A DNA stretch of 64,000 nt. Source: Lewinellaceae bacterium. Its GTDB lineage: Bacteria; Bacteroidota; Bacteroidia; Chitinophagales; Saprospiraceae. Shown in pieces: positions 50,786 to 59,335 of the stretch (position 1 is its first letter; every line of letters starts with the position of its first letter). Made by a program: the position numbers and the translations under genes. Where the stretch lies: assembly GCA_020636435.1 (NCBI GenBank), contig JACJXX010000001.1, positions 4,936,501 through 5,000,500 of the forward strand, in the 5' to 3' direction. The notes under the pieces are model-generated. The model was not told the DNA's origin and ran no database searches. It saw nothing but the letters and a program-made list of their open reading frames with translations.

Positions 50786-51190
50786 ATGGCTCGCTTCTTA
50801 TTTTTAGGGTTGATCCTGTTTTTCAGCAGCTTTGCCGCAAATGCACAGAAGAATGTCTTCTATGAGGAAGACCCTCCCATCGGGGATATGATGGACCGCT
50901 ATGCCGAAGCCAATAAATCGAGGGAATACATGGACGGCTGGCGGGTACAGGTGCTGGCAACGCCCGACCGGCAACGGCTGGAGAGCGTCAAACAATCGTT
51001 TCAATACCGGTATCCCTCCATCCCGGTAGATTGGGTGCACTCGGCGCCCTATTACAAACTGCGTGCCGGCGCTTTTGCGAGCAAGCTGGAAGCCCTGCGC
51101 CTGAAATACATCCTGGAGCGGGACTACCCCGGCATCTACCTGGTCCGGGACGACGCCATACGCCCACGGGAACTGATTGGCAACTATTAG
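50786..51190 (+). CDS. Exported SPOR-like domain protein
   Basis: A 134-residue protein with a signal peptide (MARFLFLGLILFFSSFAANA). It has a C-terminal domain of about 75 residues with the SPOR pattern: GWRVQVLATPDRQRLESVKQSF, VDWVHSAPYYKLRAGAFASKLEALRLKYIL. SPOR domains bind denuded peptidoglycan at division or growth sites. The gene lies just before rodA, which fits a role in cell-wall growth. The end (DDAIRPRELIGNY) is short. Confidence 0.85.
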   Translation: MARFLFLGLILFFSSFAANAQKNVFYEEDPPIGDMMDRYAEANKSREYMDGWRVQVLATPDRQRLESVKQSFQYRYPSIPVDWVHSAPYYKLRAGAFASKLEALRLKYILERDYPGIYLVRDDAIRPRELIGNY

Positions 51191-51211
51191 ACGGGATGAC
51201 AGGCTACCCGT

Positions 51212-51225
51212 CTTACGCTGGACAG
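51212..51225 (+). repeat. Single TTGGACAG-type border motif
   Basis: CTTACGCTGGACAG matches the borders at 9691, 22225 and 43516 at most positions. Nearby are GT words (GTTTAAGATGTACGG, GTGTACGATGTACGG; 51249-51288). No second border was found. Confidence 0.35.
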
Positions 51226-51374
51226 AGACCGCCAGGGCGGTGTAAGGTTTAAGATGTACGGGCCGCGGCATGGGCTGTGTACGATGTACGGAGCCAGATG
51301 ACAGGATTAACCGGGCGATGGTGTTTCCTCACGGAAATTTTTAGAATATAGTAAAAGCACAAGGATAGAGAGAG

Positions 51375-52811
51375 ATGGGAAAAAAACGGGCATTGCGGCG
51401 AGAGGGAGAGAGCCCGATTCTAGGCCACATCGACAAAGTGACTTTCAGCCTTTTTCTGGCGCTGGTCATCGTTGGCTGGCTGATGGTCTTTTCCGTTGGT
51501 TATGAGGAGTTTCGCAACATGAGCCCGGGGAGCTTCCTGAGTACTTCGGCGGGCAAGCAAGCGATATGGATCGGCATTTGCGGCCTCATCTTTGCCTTCA
51601 TCATGTTGTTCGACTGGAAATTCTGGCAGACCTTTGCCTATCCTATCTATGCATTTTCCATTGGCCTGCTGGTATTGGTGCTCTTCTTCGGCTCCAATAT
51701 AAAAGGCGCCACATCCTGGTTTACTTTCGGGGGGTTTTCTTTTCAACCCTCCGAGATTGCCAAATTCGGCACCTCGCTCGCCCTGGCAGGTTTTCTCAGT
51801 TCTTACAGCACGGACCTGAAAAGTTCGCGCTCGCAACTCATCTCCATTCTGATCATCCTGGCGCCGATCGGATTGATTATGATGCAACCTGATGCCGGCT
51901 CAGCGCTGATCTTCTTGTCCTTTTTCCTGGTGCTCTTCCGGGAAGGGCTCAACCCGGCCTATTATGTGGTGGCCGGGGTGATGGGGGCCCTGCTCATTGC
52001 CGGCCTGGTGGTTAGCCCCATGAAGATAGCCCTCTTTCTGGCCCTGATGGCCCTGATGGTCATGGCCTACAACCTGAAAAGCAAAAAGCGCCTCTACTGG
52101 ATTCTGGGCGCCGCCGCATTTGCCGGCGCTTCCTACTACCTCGCCCGGCTGGAATACCTCCCCCAAGTACTGACCGGCTCTATTGTGGTATTGATGGCGC
52201 TGGGCTACGTCCTCTATCAACAACGCAACGGCCGGCTGGCCGCCAACCTTCTCTTCTTGCTCCTGGCCGGCTCCGGGCTGGCCTTTGCCGCCAACTATGG
52301 CTTCAACAACGTTCTGAAACCCCATCAGCAGGACCGCATCAACGTCTGGCTTCAGCCCGAACAATGTGATGAACGGGGCTCGCTCTACAACCTGGTGCAG
52401 TCCAAAACGGCGATCGGGTCGGGGGGGCTGAAAGGCAAGGGCTTCCTCCACGGCACCATGACCAAGGGCAACTTCGTTCCGGAGCAATCTACCGACTTTA
52501 TCTTTTGCACCATAGGAGAAGAACAGGGTTTTATCGGCACTTTTGGCATCATCGCGCTGTTCTTGTTGCTGCTTTTCCGCATCACCGTGATCGCCGAACG
52601 GCAGCGCTCCAGTTTTTCACGCCACTATGCTTACTGCATAGCCGGCATTATTTTCCTTCACTTCTTTATCAATATCGGCATGACCATGGGCCTGACGCCC
52701 ATCATCGGCATCCCTTTGCCCTTTATCAGCAAAGGCGGGTCTTCCCTCATGGGCTTCACTATTATGATCGCCGTCATGCTGAAACTGGATAAACATCGTT
52801 ACCGGATTTAA
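51375..52811 (+). CDS. rodA: Rod-shape-determining SEDS protein RodA
   Basis: A 478-residue SEDS-family glycosyltransferase (FtsW/RodA/SpoVE) with about 10 to 12 membrane helices. It polymerises lipid II during cell elongation. Family marks are GGFSFQPSEIAKFG (residues near 116), the QPDAGSALIF segment, VQSKTAIGSGGLKGKGFLHGT, and the C-terminal PIIGIPLPFISKGGSSLMGF. The region between about 215 and 320 has extra helices that make it longer than E. coli RodA (about 370). It follows the SPOR gene after 184 bases. The penicillin-binding partner is not in the window. Confidence 0.9.
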   Translation: MGKKRALRREGESPILGHIDKVTFSLFLALVIVGWLMVFSVGYEEFRNMSPGSFLSTSAGKQAIWIGICGLIFAFIMLFDWKFWQTFAYPIYAFSIGLLVLVLFFGSNIKGATSWFTFGGFSFQPSEIAKFGTSLALAGFLSSYSTDLKSSRSQLISILIILAPIGLIMMQPDAGSALIFLSFFLVLFREGLNPAYYVVAGVMGALLIAGLVVSPMKIALFLALMALMVMAYNLKSKKRLYWILGAAAFAGASYYLARLEYLPQVLTGSIVVLMALGYVLYQQRNGRLAANLLFLLLAGSGLAFAANYGFNNVLKPHQQDRINVWLQPEQCDERGSLYNLVQSKTAIGSGGLKGKGFLHGTMTKGNFVPEQSTDFIFCTIGEEQGFIGTFGIIALFLLLLFRITVIAERQRSSFSRHYAYCIAGIIFLHFFINIGMTMGLTPIIGIPLPFISKGGSSLMGFTIMIAVMLKLDKHRYRI

Positions 52812-52817
52812 AAACCA

Positions 52818-53957
52818 TTGGCGTTGCTGCAATTTTCCGTATCTCATAACGACCCTCATTCTTCGGCCCGCTGTGGGCGGATCACCACAGATCACGGAGA
52901 CATTCAGACGCCTATTTTCATGCCGGTAGGGACGTTGGGCAGCGTGAAAGGCGTTCAGCAGCGCGACCTGGAGGAGGAAGTCCTGGCGCAAATCATTCTC
53001 GGCAATACCTACCACCTCTACCTTCGGCCTGGCACGGAAATACTGCGGAAAGCCGGCGGCCTGCACCGGTTTAACGGCTGGAACCATCCTATCTTAACCG
53101 ACAGCGGCGGTTATCAGGTCTATTCCCTGAGCCATCGCCGCAAGATCAGCGAGGAAGGAGTCACCTTCCAGTCTCATATCGACGGGTCGTCTCACTTTTT
53201 TAGCCCGGAGGCCGCCATTGATATTCAGCGGTCTATCGGCGCCGATATTATCATGGCATTCGACGAGTGTACGCCCTACCCCTGCGATTACAGCTACGCT
53301 AAGACGTCGCTGGAGCTGACCCACCGCTGGCTGGAGCGCTGTTGCCACCGGGCCGATACAACGGAACCATTCTATGGCTACCACCAGGCGCTGTTCCCCA
53401 TCGTTCAGGGCAGCACTTACAAAGAGCTGCGGAAGATATCGGCGGAAACCGTCGCCTCTTTCGGGCGGGAGGCCAATGCCATCGGCGGCCTGTCGGTAGG
53501 GGAGCCTGCGGAGGAAATGTACGAAATGACGGATTTGGTATGCAGCATTCTGCCTAAGGACAAACCCCGTTATCTGATGGGAGTGGGCACCCCGGAAAAT
53601 ATCCTGGAATGTATAGCCCTGGGAGTAGATATGTTCGACTGCGTGCTGCCTACGCGCAACGCCCGGCACGGGTTGCTGTACACTGCCGACGGCACCATCA
53701 ACATCAAAAACGCCAAATGGAAAGAGGACTTCAGCCCCATCGACGAAAACGGCCCTTGCCAGGCCAGCCGTTTTTACAGTAAAGCGTATCTTCGGCACCT
53801 GTTTCACAGCAAGGAACTGCTGGGGGCGCAGATTGCCAGCCTCCACAACCTCAGCTTTTATCTCTGGCTGGTGGCCGAAGCCCGGAAACACATTCAGGCC
53901 GGCGATTTCCTCAGCTGGAAAGGCCAGATGGTGAAAGGCCTGCAAAGAAGGTTGTAA
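52818..53957 (+). CDS. tgt: Queuine tRNA-ribosyltransferase lacking the usual zinc cysteines
   Basis: A 379-residue tRNA-guanine transglycosylase that exchanges G34 for the queuosine precursor in tRNAs for Asp, Asn, His and Tyr. The barrel has DSGGYQVYSL with the proton-donating Asp, IVQGSTYKELR, IGGLSVGE and FDCVLPTRNARHG with the nucleophile Asp. In most Tgt the zinc site is CxCxxC followed by a histidine. Here the aligned stretch is GPCQASRFYSKAYLRHL, so only one of the three cysteines remains. From memory, other Bacteroidota Tgt also lack this site. The start is TTG at 52818; rodA ends 6 bases earlier, so they are co-transcribed. Confidence 0.95.
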   Translation: MALLQFSVSHNDPHSSARCGRITTDHGDIQTPIFMPVGTLGSVKGVQQRDLEEEVLAQIILGNTYHLYLRPGTEILRKAGGLHRFNGWNHPILTDSGGYQVYSLSHRRKISEEGVTFQSHIDGSSHFFSPEAAIDIQRSIGADIIMAFDECTPYPCDYSYAKTSLELTHRWLERCCHRADTTEPFYGYHQALFPIVQGSTYKELRKISAETVASFGREANAIGGLSVGEPAEEMYEMTDLVCSILPKDKPRYLMGVGTPENILECIALGVDMFDCVLPTRNARHGLLYTADGTINIKNAKWKEDFSPIDENGPCQASRFYSKAYLRHLFHSKELLGAQIASLHNLSFYLWLVAEARKHIQAGDFLSWKGQMVKGLQRRL

Positions 53958-53970
53958 TTTTGTTAATTTC

Positions 53971-53994
53971 GGGCGGGCACGCCATCATCCGCCC
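53971..53994 (+). terminator. Weak hairpin after tgt
   Basis: GGGCGG and CCGCCC pair across 12 bases 14 bases after the tgt stop. The next gene follows soon, so this may be an attenuator or chance. Confidence 0.25.
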
Positions 53995-54033
53995 GTGCCA
54001 AATGTTTACCCATACTGAGAAGGGATCAATAAG

Positions 54034-55122
54034 ATGCTAAAAACGCTCGATTTATATATTATCAGGAAATTCCTGAGTACGTTCTTCTTCACGGTTCTCA
54101 TCTTTACGATGATCTCCGGGATCATCGACTTTAGTGAGAAAGTGGAAAAGTTTATCGAGTCGGACATTACCCGGAAGGAGATTTACATTGATTACTATCC
54201 CAATTTTCTGCTTTATATCGACGCCCTGCTCTGGCCCCTCTACACGTTGATCGCCGTTATTTTCTTCACCTCCCGCATGGCCTACAATTCTGAGATCATC
54301 TCCATCTTCAATGCGGGGGTAAGCTTTCCGCGCCTGATGCGCCCCTATTTGATCGCCGCAACGCTAATCGCCGGGCTCCATATAGTGGGCAACCACTACT
54401 TCATCCCCAAAGGAAACAAGACCCGGCTCGATATTGTGCACACTTATATATGGCAGGACAACGACAAAGGGAAAACCCAGGACGTCCACATGTTCCTCTC
54501 TCCGGATACCAAGGTGTACATCAACTATTACCGGAAACGGGACAGCACCGCCCGCAAATTTCGCCTGGAAAAGTTCAAAGGCAACGAGCTGGTATACCTG
54601 CTCAAAGCCAATACCGCCGAATGGGAAGGCCCTCCTAACAAATGGAAGCTTCGAAACTATGAAATCCGCACCTTCAATGGCATGAAAGAGAGCCTTATCA
54701 TCGGCAACGGAAAAGAGATAGATACCACGCTGGCCCTCACACCCGCCGATTTCGTCGACTTCAAAGAACAACAAACCATGATGACCTCGGTGGAGCTGAA
54801 GCAATACATTCGAAACCAGAAAGCCCGGGGGGTCGGCAACACCCAAAAATACGAGATAGAACTTTACCGGCGAAGCGCCGAACCATTCACCATATATATA
54901 CTCACCATCATCGGCATGGCCATTGCCGCCCGCAAGGTCAGGGGAGGGATCGGCTTGCACCTGGCGATGGGCATCGGCATCGGGGCGCTCTACATTTTCT
55001 TCTCCCGGTTTGCCATTGTTTTTGCCACTGGCCAGGCCATCCCTATCCTGGCAGGAATATGGCTGCCCAACATCGTCTTCAGCGCCGTAGCAGCCTTCCT
55101 GGTCAGGAATGCGCAAAAATAA
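54034..55122 (+). CDS. LptF/LptG-family permease
   Basis: A 362-residue protein of the YjgP/YjgQ family, the membrane subunits that extract lipopolysaccharide for the Lpt bridge. The first helices read YIIRKFLSTFFFTVLIFTMISGIIDF and YIDALLWPLYTLIAVIFFTSRM. A large periplasmic beta domain (about 130-260, DVHMFLSPDTKVYINYYRK) is followed by three C-terminal helices (PFTIYILTIIGMAIAARKVRGGIGLHLAMGIGIGALYIFFSRF). It could be LptF or LptG; the pair partner is not in the window. It is 76 bases after tgt. Confidence 0.88.
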   Translation: MLKTLDLYIIRKFLSTFFFTVLIFTMISGIIDFSEKVEKFIESDITRKEIYIDYYPNFLLYIDALLWPLYTLIAVIFFTSRMAYNSEIISIFNAGVSFPRLMRPYLIAATLIAGLHIVGNHYFIPKGNKTRLDIVHTYIWQDNDKGKTQDVHMFLSPDTKVYINYYRKRDSTARKFRLEKFKGNELVYLLKANTAEWEGPPNKWKLRNYEIRTFNGMKESLIIGNGKEIDTTLALTPADFVDFKEQQTMMTSVELKQYIRNQKARGVGNTQKYEIELYRRSAEPFTIYILTIIGMAIAARKVRGGIGLHLAMGIGIGALYIFFSRFAIVFATGQAIPILAGIWLPNIVFSAVAAFLVRNAQK

Positions 55123-55504
55123 TTGATGGCCTGGCATTTAGCCTTCCCTTAAAAGTTGAATACACAGTAGTAGTTTGAAAGTTAAACAAACTGGCCAAAC
55201 CGGTGCTTTTCAATGGCCTGAAAGGACTCTGGATTGGATAAAAGTATGAATTCACGAATTCAAACCTAGACAAAACTTCTTTATTTTCAATTTTTATTGA
55301 AAGTATGGAAATATTTTTTTTGCTCTAGGGTGCATATATTCTTTTGATAATCAGTAGATTGGAGTTTAAATGACTTAAGGGGGACAAAAAAAAGTGCTTG
55401 CCGGGGATAAAAAAAGTATAAAAAATTGCATTTTGTTTAACAATTACGTACCTTTGATTCAACAGAAGAAAACGATTACTCAGAAAAGTTAAACAATAAT
55501 AGCC
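55123..55504. other. AT-rich spacer upstream of the ECF sigma gene
   Basis: This 382-base AT-rich spacer lies between the permease and the sigma gene. The only supported element is the promoter at 55426-55456. A run of A and T stretches lies at 55290-55325. No gene was found. Confidence 0.6.
55426..55456 (+). promoter_or_regulatory. Bacteroidota-type promoter for the ECF sigma gene
   Basis: TTG (55426-55428), a 20-base spacer, and TACCTTTG (55449-55456). The ATG follows 48 bases later, which fits a short leader. Confidence 0.7.
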
Positions 55505-56044
55505 ATGTCTTCCACAGAATTCTATAGCCACTTCAATCAGATGTCGACGTTGCTCAACTCTTTTGCCTATAGCCTCACTAAGAATACTGAGGAAGCAAAA
55601 GACCTGTTCCAGGAAACGGCCTACCGCGCCCTGACCAACAGAGACAAGTTTCGCCCGGGCACCAACTTCAAAGCCTGGCTCTTTACGATCATGAAGAATA
55701 TCTTCATCAACAACTACCGGAAGAAGACGAAAGCCAACACGATCATAGATTCTACGGAGAATTTGTTTTACATCAATTCCGGCGACGCTGTAATTTCCAA
55801 CAAGGCCGAATCCAATATCATGATGAAGGAACTGACCAAGATGATAGAAGACCTGGACGATAGCATCAAGATTCCCTTCCTCATGCATTATCATGGCTAC
55901 AAATATCAGGAGATAGCCGACCACCTGGATCTTCCCCTGGGCACGGTCAAAAGCCGCATTTTCTTTGCCCGCAAGGAGCTTAAGGACGTAATCGGAAAGC
56001 GCTATGCCAACATGAAAGAACTGCGCGAACGCGCCAGCGCATAA
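55505..56044 (+). CDS. ECF-type RNA polymerase sigma factor
   Basis: A 179-residue sigma factor. Region 2: MSTLLNSFAYSLTKNTEEAKDLFQETAYRAL and FKAWLFTIMKNIFINNYRKK. Region 4: FLMHYHGYKYQEIADHLDLPLGTVKSRIFFARKELKD. It resembles the widely conserved sigma factor of Bacteroidota that has no membrane anti-sigma neighbour. The gene has its own promoter and a strong terminator directly behind it (56134-56170), so it is a single-gene unit. Its targets cannot be told from the window. Confidence 0.9.
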   Translation: MSSTEFYSHFNQMSTLLNSFAYSLTKNTEEAKDLFQETAYRALTNRDKFRPGTNFKAWLFTIMKNIFINNYRKKTKANTIIDSTENLFYINSGDAVISNKAESNIMMKELTKMIEDLDDSIKIPFLMHYHGYKYQEIADHLDLPLGTVKSRIFFARKELKDVIGKRYANMKELRERASA

Positions 56045-56133
56045 TTCAACCGCGCAAAACGGCAAGCCATGCAGTGGAGCAAATCAACGGATTTGCTCCA
56101 CCTGGCTCGCTAACAAGTTTACAGTGAAGATCG

Positions 56134-56170
56134 AAAGCGGCGGCAGCCCATACTGCCGCCGCTTTTTTTT
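56134..56170 (+). terminator. Strong intrinsic terminator after ECF sigma gene
   Basis: A perfect 11-bp GC-rich stem (AGCGGCGGCAG, 56136-56146, with CTGCCGCCGCT, 56153-56163), a 6-base loop, and a run of 8 T. It separates the sigma gene from mutY. Confidence 0.9.
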
Positions 56171-56185
56171 ACTCTCTCTGGTTCT

Positions 56186-56193
56186 TACTTTTG
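56186..56193 (+). promoter_or_regulatory. -7 box directly before mutY (possible leaderless transcript)
   Basis: TACTTTTG ends 4 bases before the mutY ATG (56198). A transcript starting about 6 to 7 bases after the box would begin at or next to the A of the start codon. No TTG lies at the usual spacing; the preceding T-run belongs to the terminator. Confidence 0.45.
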
Positions 56194-56197
56194 CACT

Positions 56198-57280
56198 ATG
56201 CAAGACCCCAAGCATCAATATTTTCGGGAACGGCTCATGGCCTGGTTTGCCCAAAGCCATCGCCCGCTGCCCTGGAAAGGGGAAAAGGATCCGTATCTGA
56301 TATGGCTGTCGGAGGTTATTTTGCAACAAACCCGGGTAGAACAGGGCCTGCCTTACTTTGAACGTTTCCGGCAGCAGTATCCCACTGTCCACCAATTGGC
56401 GGAAGCTCCCGAAGACGAAGTCATGAAGCTCTGGGAAGGCCTGGGCTACTATTCCCGGGCCCGCAACCTGCATGCCGCCGCCCGCTATATCGCCCGGGAG
56501 CTAGGCGGCAGTTTTCCCGATACGTATGATGCTATCCGCCGCCTGAAAGGCGTTGGGCCCTACACCGCCGCCGCCATCGCTTCTTTCGCCTTCGGCCTGC
56601 CCTACGCAGTGGTCGACGGCAATGTGTTTCGGGTACTCTCCCGTTTTTTTGGCATAGATAGCCCGGTGGACACTGCCGCCGGCAAAAAAATCTTCTCCAG
56701 CCTGGCCCAGGAACTGCTGGACCCCCGCCAGCCCGGCCCCTACAACCAGGCTATCATGGATTTTGGCGCCACCCACTGTACGCCTAAAGCGCCCTCCTGC
56801 CCAACCTGCCCACTGCGCGGCGCCTGCACCGCTCTCCGGGAACAAAAGGTGGAGGCCCTGCCCGTCAAGTCGAAAAAAAACGAAAAGCGGCATCGGTTTT
56901 TCCACTATCTGGTCATCAACCACAGGGGGAAATCCTTGCTCAACAAACGCACCGGAAAAGACATCTGGCGGAACCTCTATGAATTTCCTGTGCTGGAACT
57001 CCCGCACGCCTCCCGCAGTGAAGAAGAGATTCGGAAAAACGCCCTCTGGCGGCAGCTGTTTAACGGCCAGGAGGCCGTGGTCAACTGTATTTCCCAGCCT
57101 TACCAGCAGATGCTGACCCACCAAAAGATCACCGCCTCCTTCTGGGAGGTTGGGTTGCCGCCGGGAGCCTCCCTGAATTCGGGCCCTTTCCTGGCGGTAG
57201 ATCGAAAAAACTTGAGTAAATTCGCGTTCCCAAAAATCATCAGCCGATACCTGAACCAGGATCAGCTCACTCTTTTTTAG
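56198..57280 (+). CDS. mutY: Adenine DNA glycosylase
   Basis: A 360-residue base-excision enzyme that removes adenine opposite 8-oxoguanine. Marks: LSEVILQQTRVEQGLPYFERF (catalytic Glu in the first segment), helix-hairpin-helix LKGVGPYTAAAIASFAFG, catalytic Asp in AVVDGNVFRVLSRFF, and the iron-sulfur loop CTPKAPSCPTCPLRGAC with the C-x6-C-x2-C-x5-C spacing. The C-terminal NUDIX-like domain for 8-oxoG recognition runs from about residue 230 (HRFFHYLVINHRGKSLLNKR). It is co-oriented with ssb and gldE, the order conserved in Bacteroidota. Confidence 0.97.
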   Translation: MQDPKHQYFRERLMAWFAQSHRPLPWKGEKDPYLIWLSEVILQQTRVEQGLPYFERFRQQYPTVHQLAEAPEDEVMKLWEGLGYYSRARNLHAAARYIARELGGSFPDTYDAIRRLKGVGPYTAAAIASFAFGLPYAVVDGNVFRVLSRFFGIDSPVDTAAGKKIFSSLAQELLDPRQPGPYNQAIMDFGATHCTPKAPSCPTCPLRGACTALREQKVEALPVKSKKNEKRHRFFHYLVINHRGKSLLNKRTGKDIWRNLYEFPVLELPHASRSEEEIRKNALWRQLFNGQEAVVNCISQPYQQMLTHQKITASFWEVGLPPGASLNSGPFLAVDRKNLSKFAFPKIISRYLNQDQLTLF

Positions 57281-57368
57281 TTGCAGAACTTTTGGGTAAA
57301 GCTTATAATTCGCTATATTTAAAGTTTATCAGATCAATTTCTTCACAACTAAACACCTCCGGTAAGAG

Positions 57369-57836
57369 ATGGTAAACCGTGTAATATTAATTGGCAACCT
57401 GGGACGCGACCCGGAAGTACGCCGGCTGGAAAATGGAGCAGTGGTAGCCAAATTCCCAATAGCCACCAATGAAAACTACAAAGACAAAAGCGGCGAATGG
57501 CAAAGCCAGACCGAATGGCACGATATCGTCGTCTGGCGAACCCTGGCGGAAAGGGCGGAAAGCACCCTCAAAAAAGGGATGGGCGTGTACGTTGAAGGCA
57601 AACTGACGCATCGCAGCTGGCAGGACCAGGACGGCAATACCCGCTACACCACAGAAGTAGTAGCCAATTATTTCCGCATCGTCAGCGGCGGGCGGCGCGA
57701 CGAAAGCTCCGGCGGCTACTTCCCCTCTACTGATGACGAAATGAGCCCCAGCCCGCAGAAAGCGGGTAACGGAGATTCCTCCGGCTCTGCAACGGAGGAG
57801 CCCGGCGGCGCCGCAGACGACGACCTCCCGTTCTAA
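57369..57836 (+). CDS. ssb: Single-stranded DNA-binding protein
   Basis: A 155-residue SSB with an N-terminal OB fold (MVNRVILIGNLGRDPEVRRLENG, WQSQTEWHDIVVW, MGVYVEGKLTHRSWQDQDGNTRY), a flexible middle, and the acidic tip ending DDDLPF that binds partner proteins. Length is normal. It lies between mutY and gldE, the usual Bacteroidota context. Confidence 0.97.
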   Translation: MVNRVILIGNLGRDPEVRRLENGAVVAKFPIATNENYKDKSGEWQSQTEWHDIVVWRTLAERAESTLKKGMGVYVEGKLTHRSWQDQDGNTRYTTEVVANYFRIVSGGRRDESSGGYFPSTDDEMSPSPQKAGNGDSSGSATEEPGGAADDDLPF

Positions 57837-57871
57837 TGCAGCTGCGTGAATTATGGTGTAACTAACCACTT

Positions 57872-57879
57872 TATTTTTG
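57872..57879 (+). promoter_or_regulatory. -7 box candidate before gldE
   Basis: TATTTTTG matches TAnnTTTG, 67 bases before the gldE ATG at 57946. No clear TTG at the right spacing. It overlaps an alternative TTG start (57877), which makes the ATG start more likely. Confidence 0.4.
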
Positions 57880-57945
57880 GAACCTGAACCTGACAGTCCG
57901 GTTTACAGCTTTTCACCGGTAATCTTTTTATTGATTTCTCCTTCC

Positions 57946-59295
57946 ATGGAGGCTATTCTGGGTATGTTGGGCATCCTCCTGCTGCTGGCCTGTTCCGCAT
58001 TGATCTCCGGTTCTGAGGTGGCTTTTTTTTCCCTGACTCCTAATGACTTCGACCGCCTGCAACAGGAAAACGGGGTGAACAGCCAGCGCATCCTGGCGCT
58101 CAAGGACAAGCCACGCCGTTTGCTGGCTACCATCCTGATCAGCAACAACTTCATCAATATTGCCATCGTCATCCTTTCGGAATTCGTATTGATGAAAGCC
58201 ATTCCCCAGGATACCTTCGAGCAATGGGCGCTCTTTGTCACCAGCCTGTGGGGGGAGCCCGGCCCGGAGAGGACGGCCTATTGGTCCTGGTTGATCGGTT
58301 TCCTGATCACCGTGGTTGGCGTCACTTTCCTGCTCGTCCTGTTCGGGGAAGTGGCGCCTAAGGTATACGCCAAGATCAACAACCTCCGCCTGGCCAAGTT
58401 GATGGCCCGCCCCATCACCTTCCTGTTGAAAGTATTGGGGCCTCTGAACAATGCCCTGGTCAACACCACCCGCATCATCGAGCGCAAACTGGCCAATACC
58501 GCGCCGGGAGGCAGCCCTGCCAGCCGGGAGGATATCGACGAAGCGATCGAGCTGACCGTAAGCCAGGAAAAAGACGCCGCCCAGGATGTCGACATCCTTA
58601 AAAGCATTGTGAAATTCGGAGAGGTTACCGTCAAACAGATCATGAGCTCCCGGGTGGATGTGGTGGCCGTCGATTTTCGCATCAGCTACCCGGATCTGTT
58701 GGAAACCGTCCGGGAATCCGGCTATTCCCGCATCCCCGTTTATGAAAACGATTTTGACAACGTCACCGGCATCCTGTACGTCAAAGACCTGCTCGGCCAC
58801 CTCAACGAAGGCCCCGATTTTGAGTGGCAACAGCTGATCCGAACCGATGTCTATTACGTTCCGGAAGCCAAAAAGATCAATGACCTGCTCAAGGAGTTCC
58901 AGCAGGAACACCTCCACCTCGCCGTCGTGGTCGACGAGTACGGCGGCAGCTCAGGCATCGTAACCCTGGAAGATATTATGGAGGAGATCATCGGCGAGAT
59001 CAAAGACGAGTTTGACGATGAGGTGGAGGTGGTGTTTAAAAAGATCGACGACTACAACTACCTCTTTGAGGGCAAAACTTTGCTCAACGATGTTTGCCGT
59101 ATCGTCGGCATCGACACCAATACCTTCGACGAGGCTAAAGGGGAGGCGGATTCTCTGGCCGGGCTGCTCCTCGAGATCGTCGGTTACATTCCCAAGGCCG
59201 ATACTGAAATCCCCTACAATCAATTCCGCTTTAAGATCGTTTCTGTAAACAGGCGGCGCATCGAGCAGATTTTGTTTGTCCTGCCTAAGCCCTAG
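57946..59295 (+). CDS. gldE: Gliding motility protein GldE (CNNM/CBS transporter family)
   Basis: A 449-residue membrane protein with a DUF21/CNNM transmembrane domain (about residues 5-175; CSALISGSEVAFFSLTPNDF, LLATILISNNFINIAIVIL, LVLFGEVAPKVYA). A CBS-domain pair follows (about 210-330; VTVKQIMSSRVDVVAVD, GYSRIPVYENDFDNVTGILYVKDLL, LAVVVDEYGGSSGIVTLEDIMEEIIGEI), and a CorC/HlyC C-terminal domain (LFEGKTLLNDVCRIVG onward). The order mutY-ssb-gldE-gldD is the signature of the gliding/type IX locus, so GldE is the best call. Relatives transport or sense magnesium. The ATG at 57946 begins the first membrane helix. Confidence 0.93.
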   Translation: MEAILGMLGILLLLACSALISGSEVAFFSLTPNDFDRLQQENGVNSQRILALKDKPRRLLATILISNNFINIAIVILSEFVLMKAIPQDTFEQWALFVTSLWGEPGPERTAYWSWLIGFLITVVGVTFLLVLFGEVAPKVYAKINNLRLAKLMARPITFLLKVLGPLNNALVNTTRIIERKLANTAPGGSPASREDIDEAIELTVSQEKDAAQDVDILKSIVKFGEVTVKQIMSSRVDVVAVDFRISYPDLLETVRESGYSRIPVYENDFDNVTGILYVKDLLGHLNEGPDFEWQQLIRTDVYYVPEAKKINDLLKEFQQEHLHLAVVVDEYGGSSGIVTLEDIMEEIIGEIKDEFDDEVEVVFKKIDDYNYLFEGKTLLNDVCRIVGIDTNTFDEAKGEADSLAGLLLEIVGYIPKADTEIPYNQFRFKIVSVNRRRIEQILFVLPKP

Positions 59296-59335
59296 TCCTA
59301 CTTTGTCACTTTAAAATTTAGCCTGCCAGGTACTG

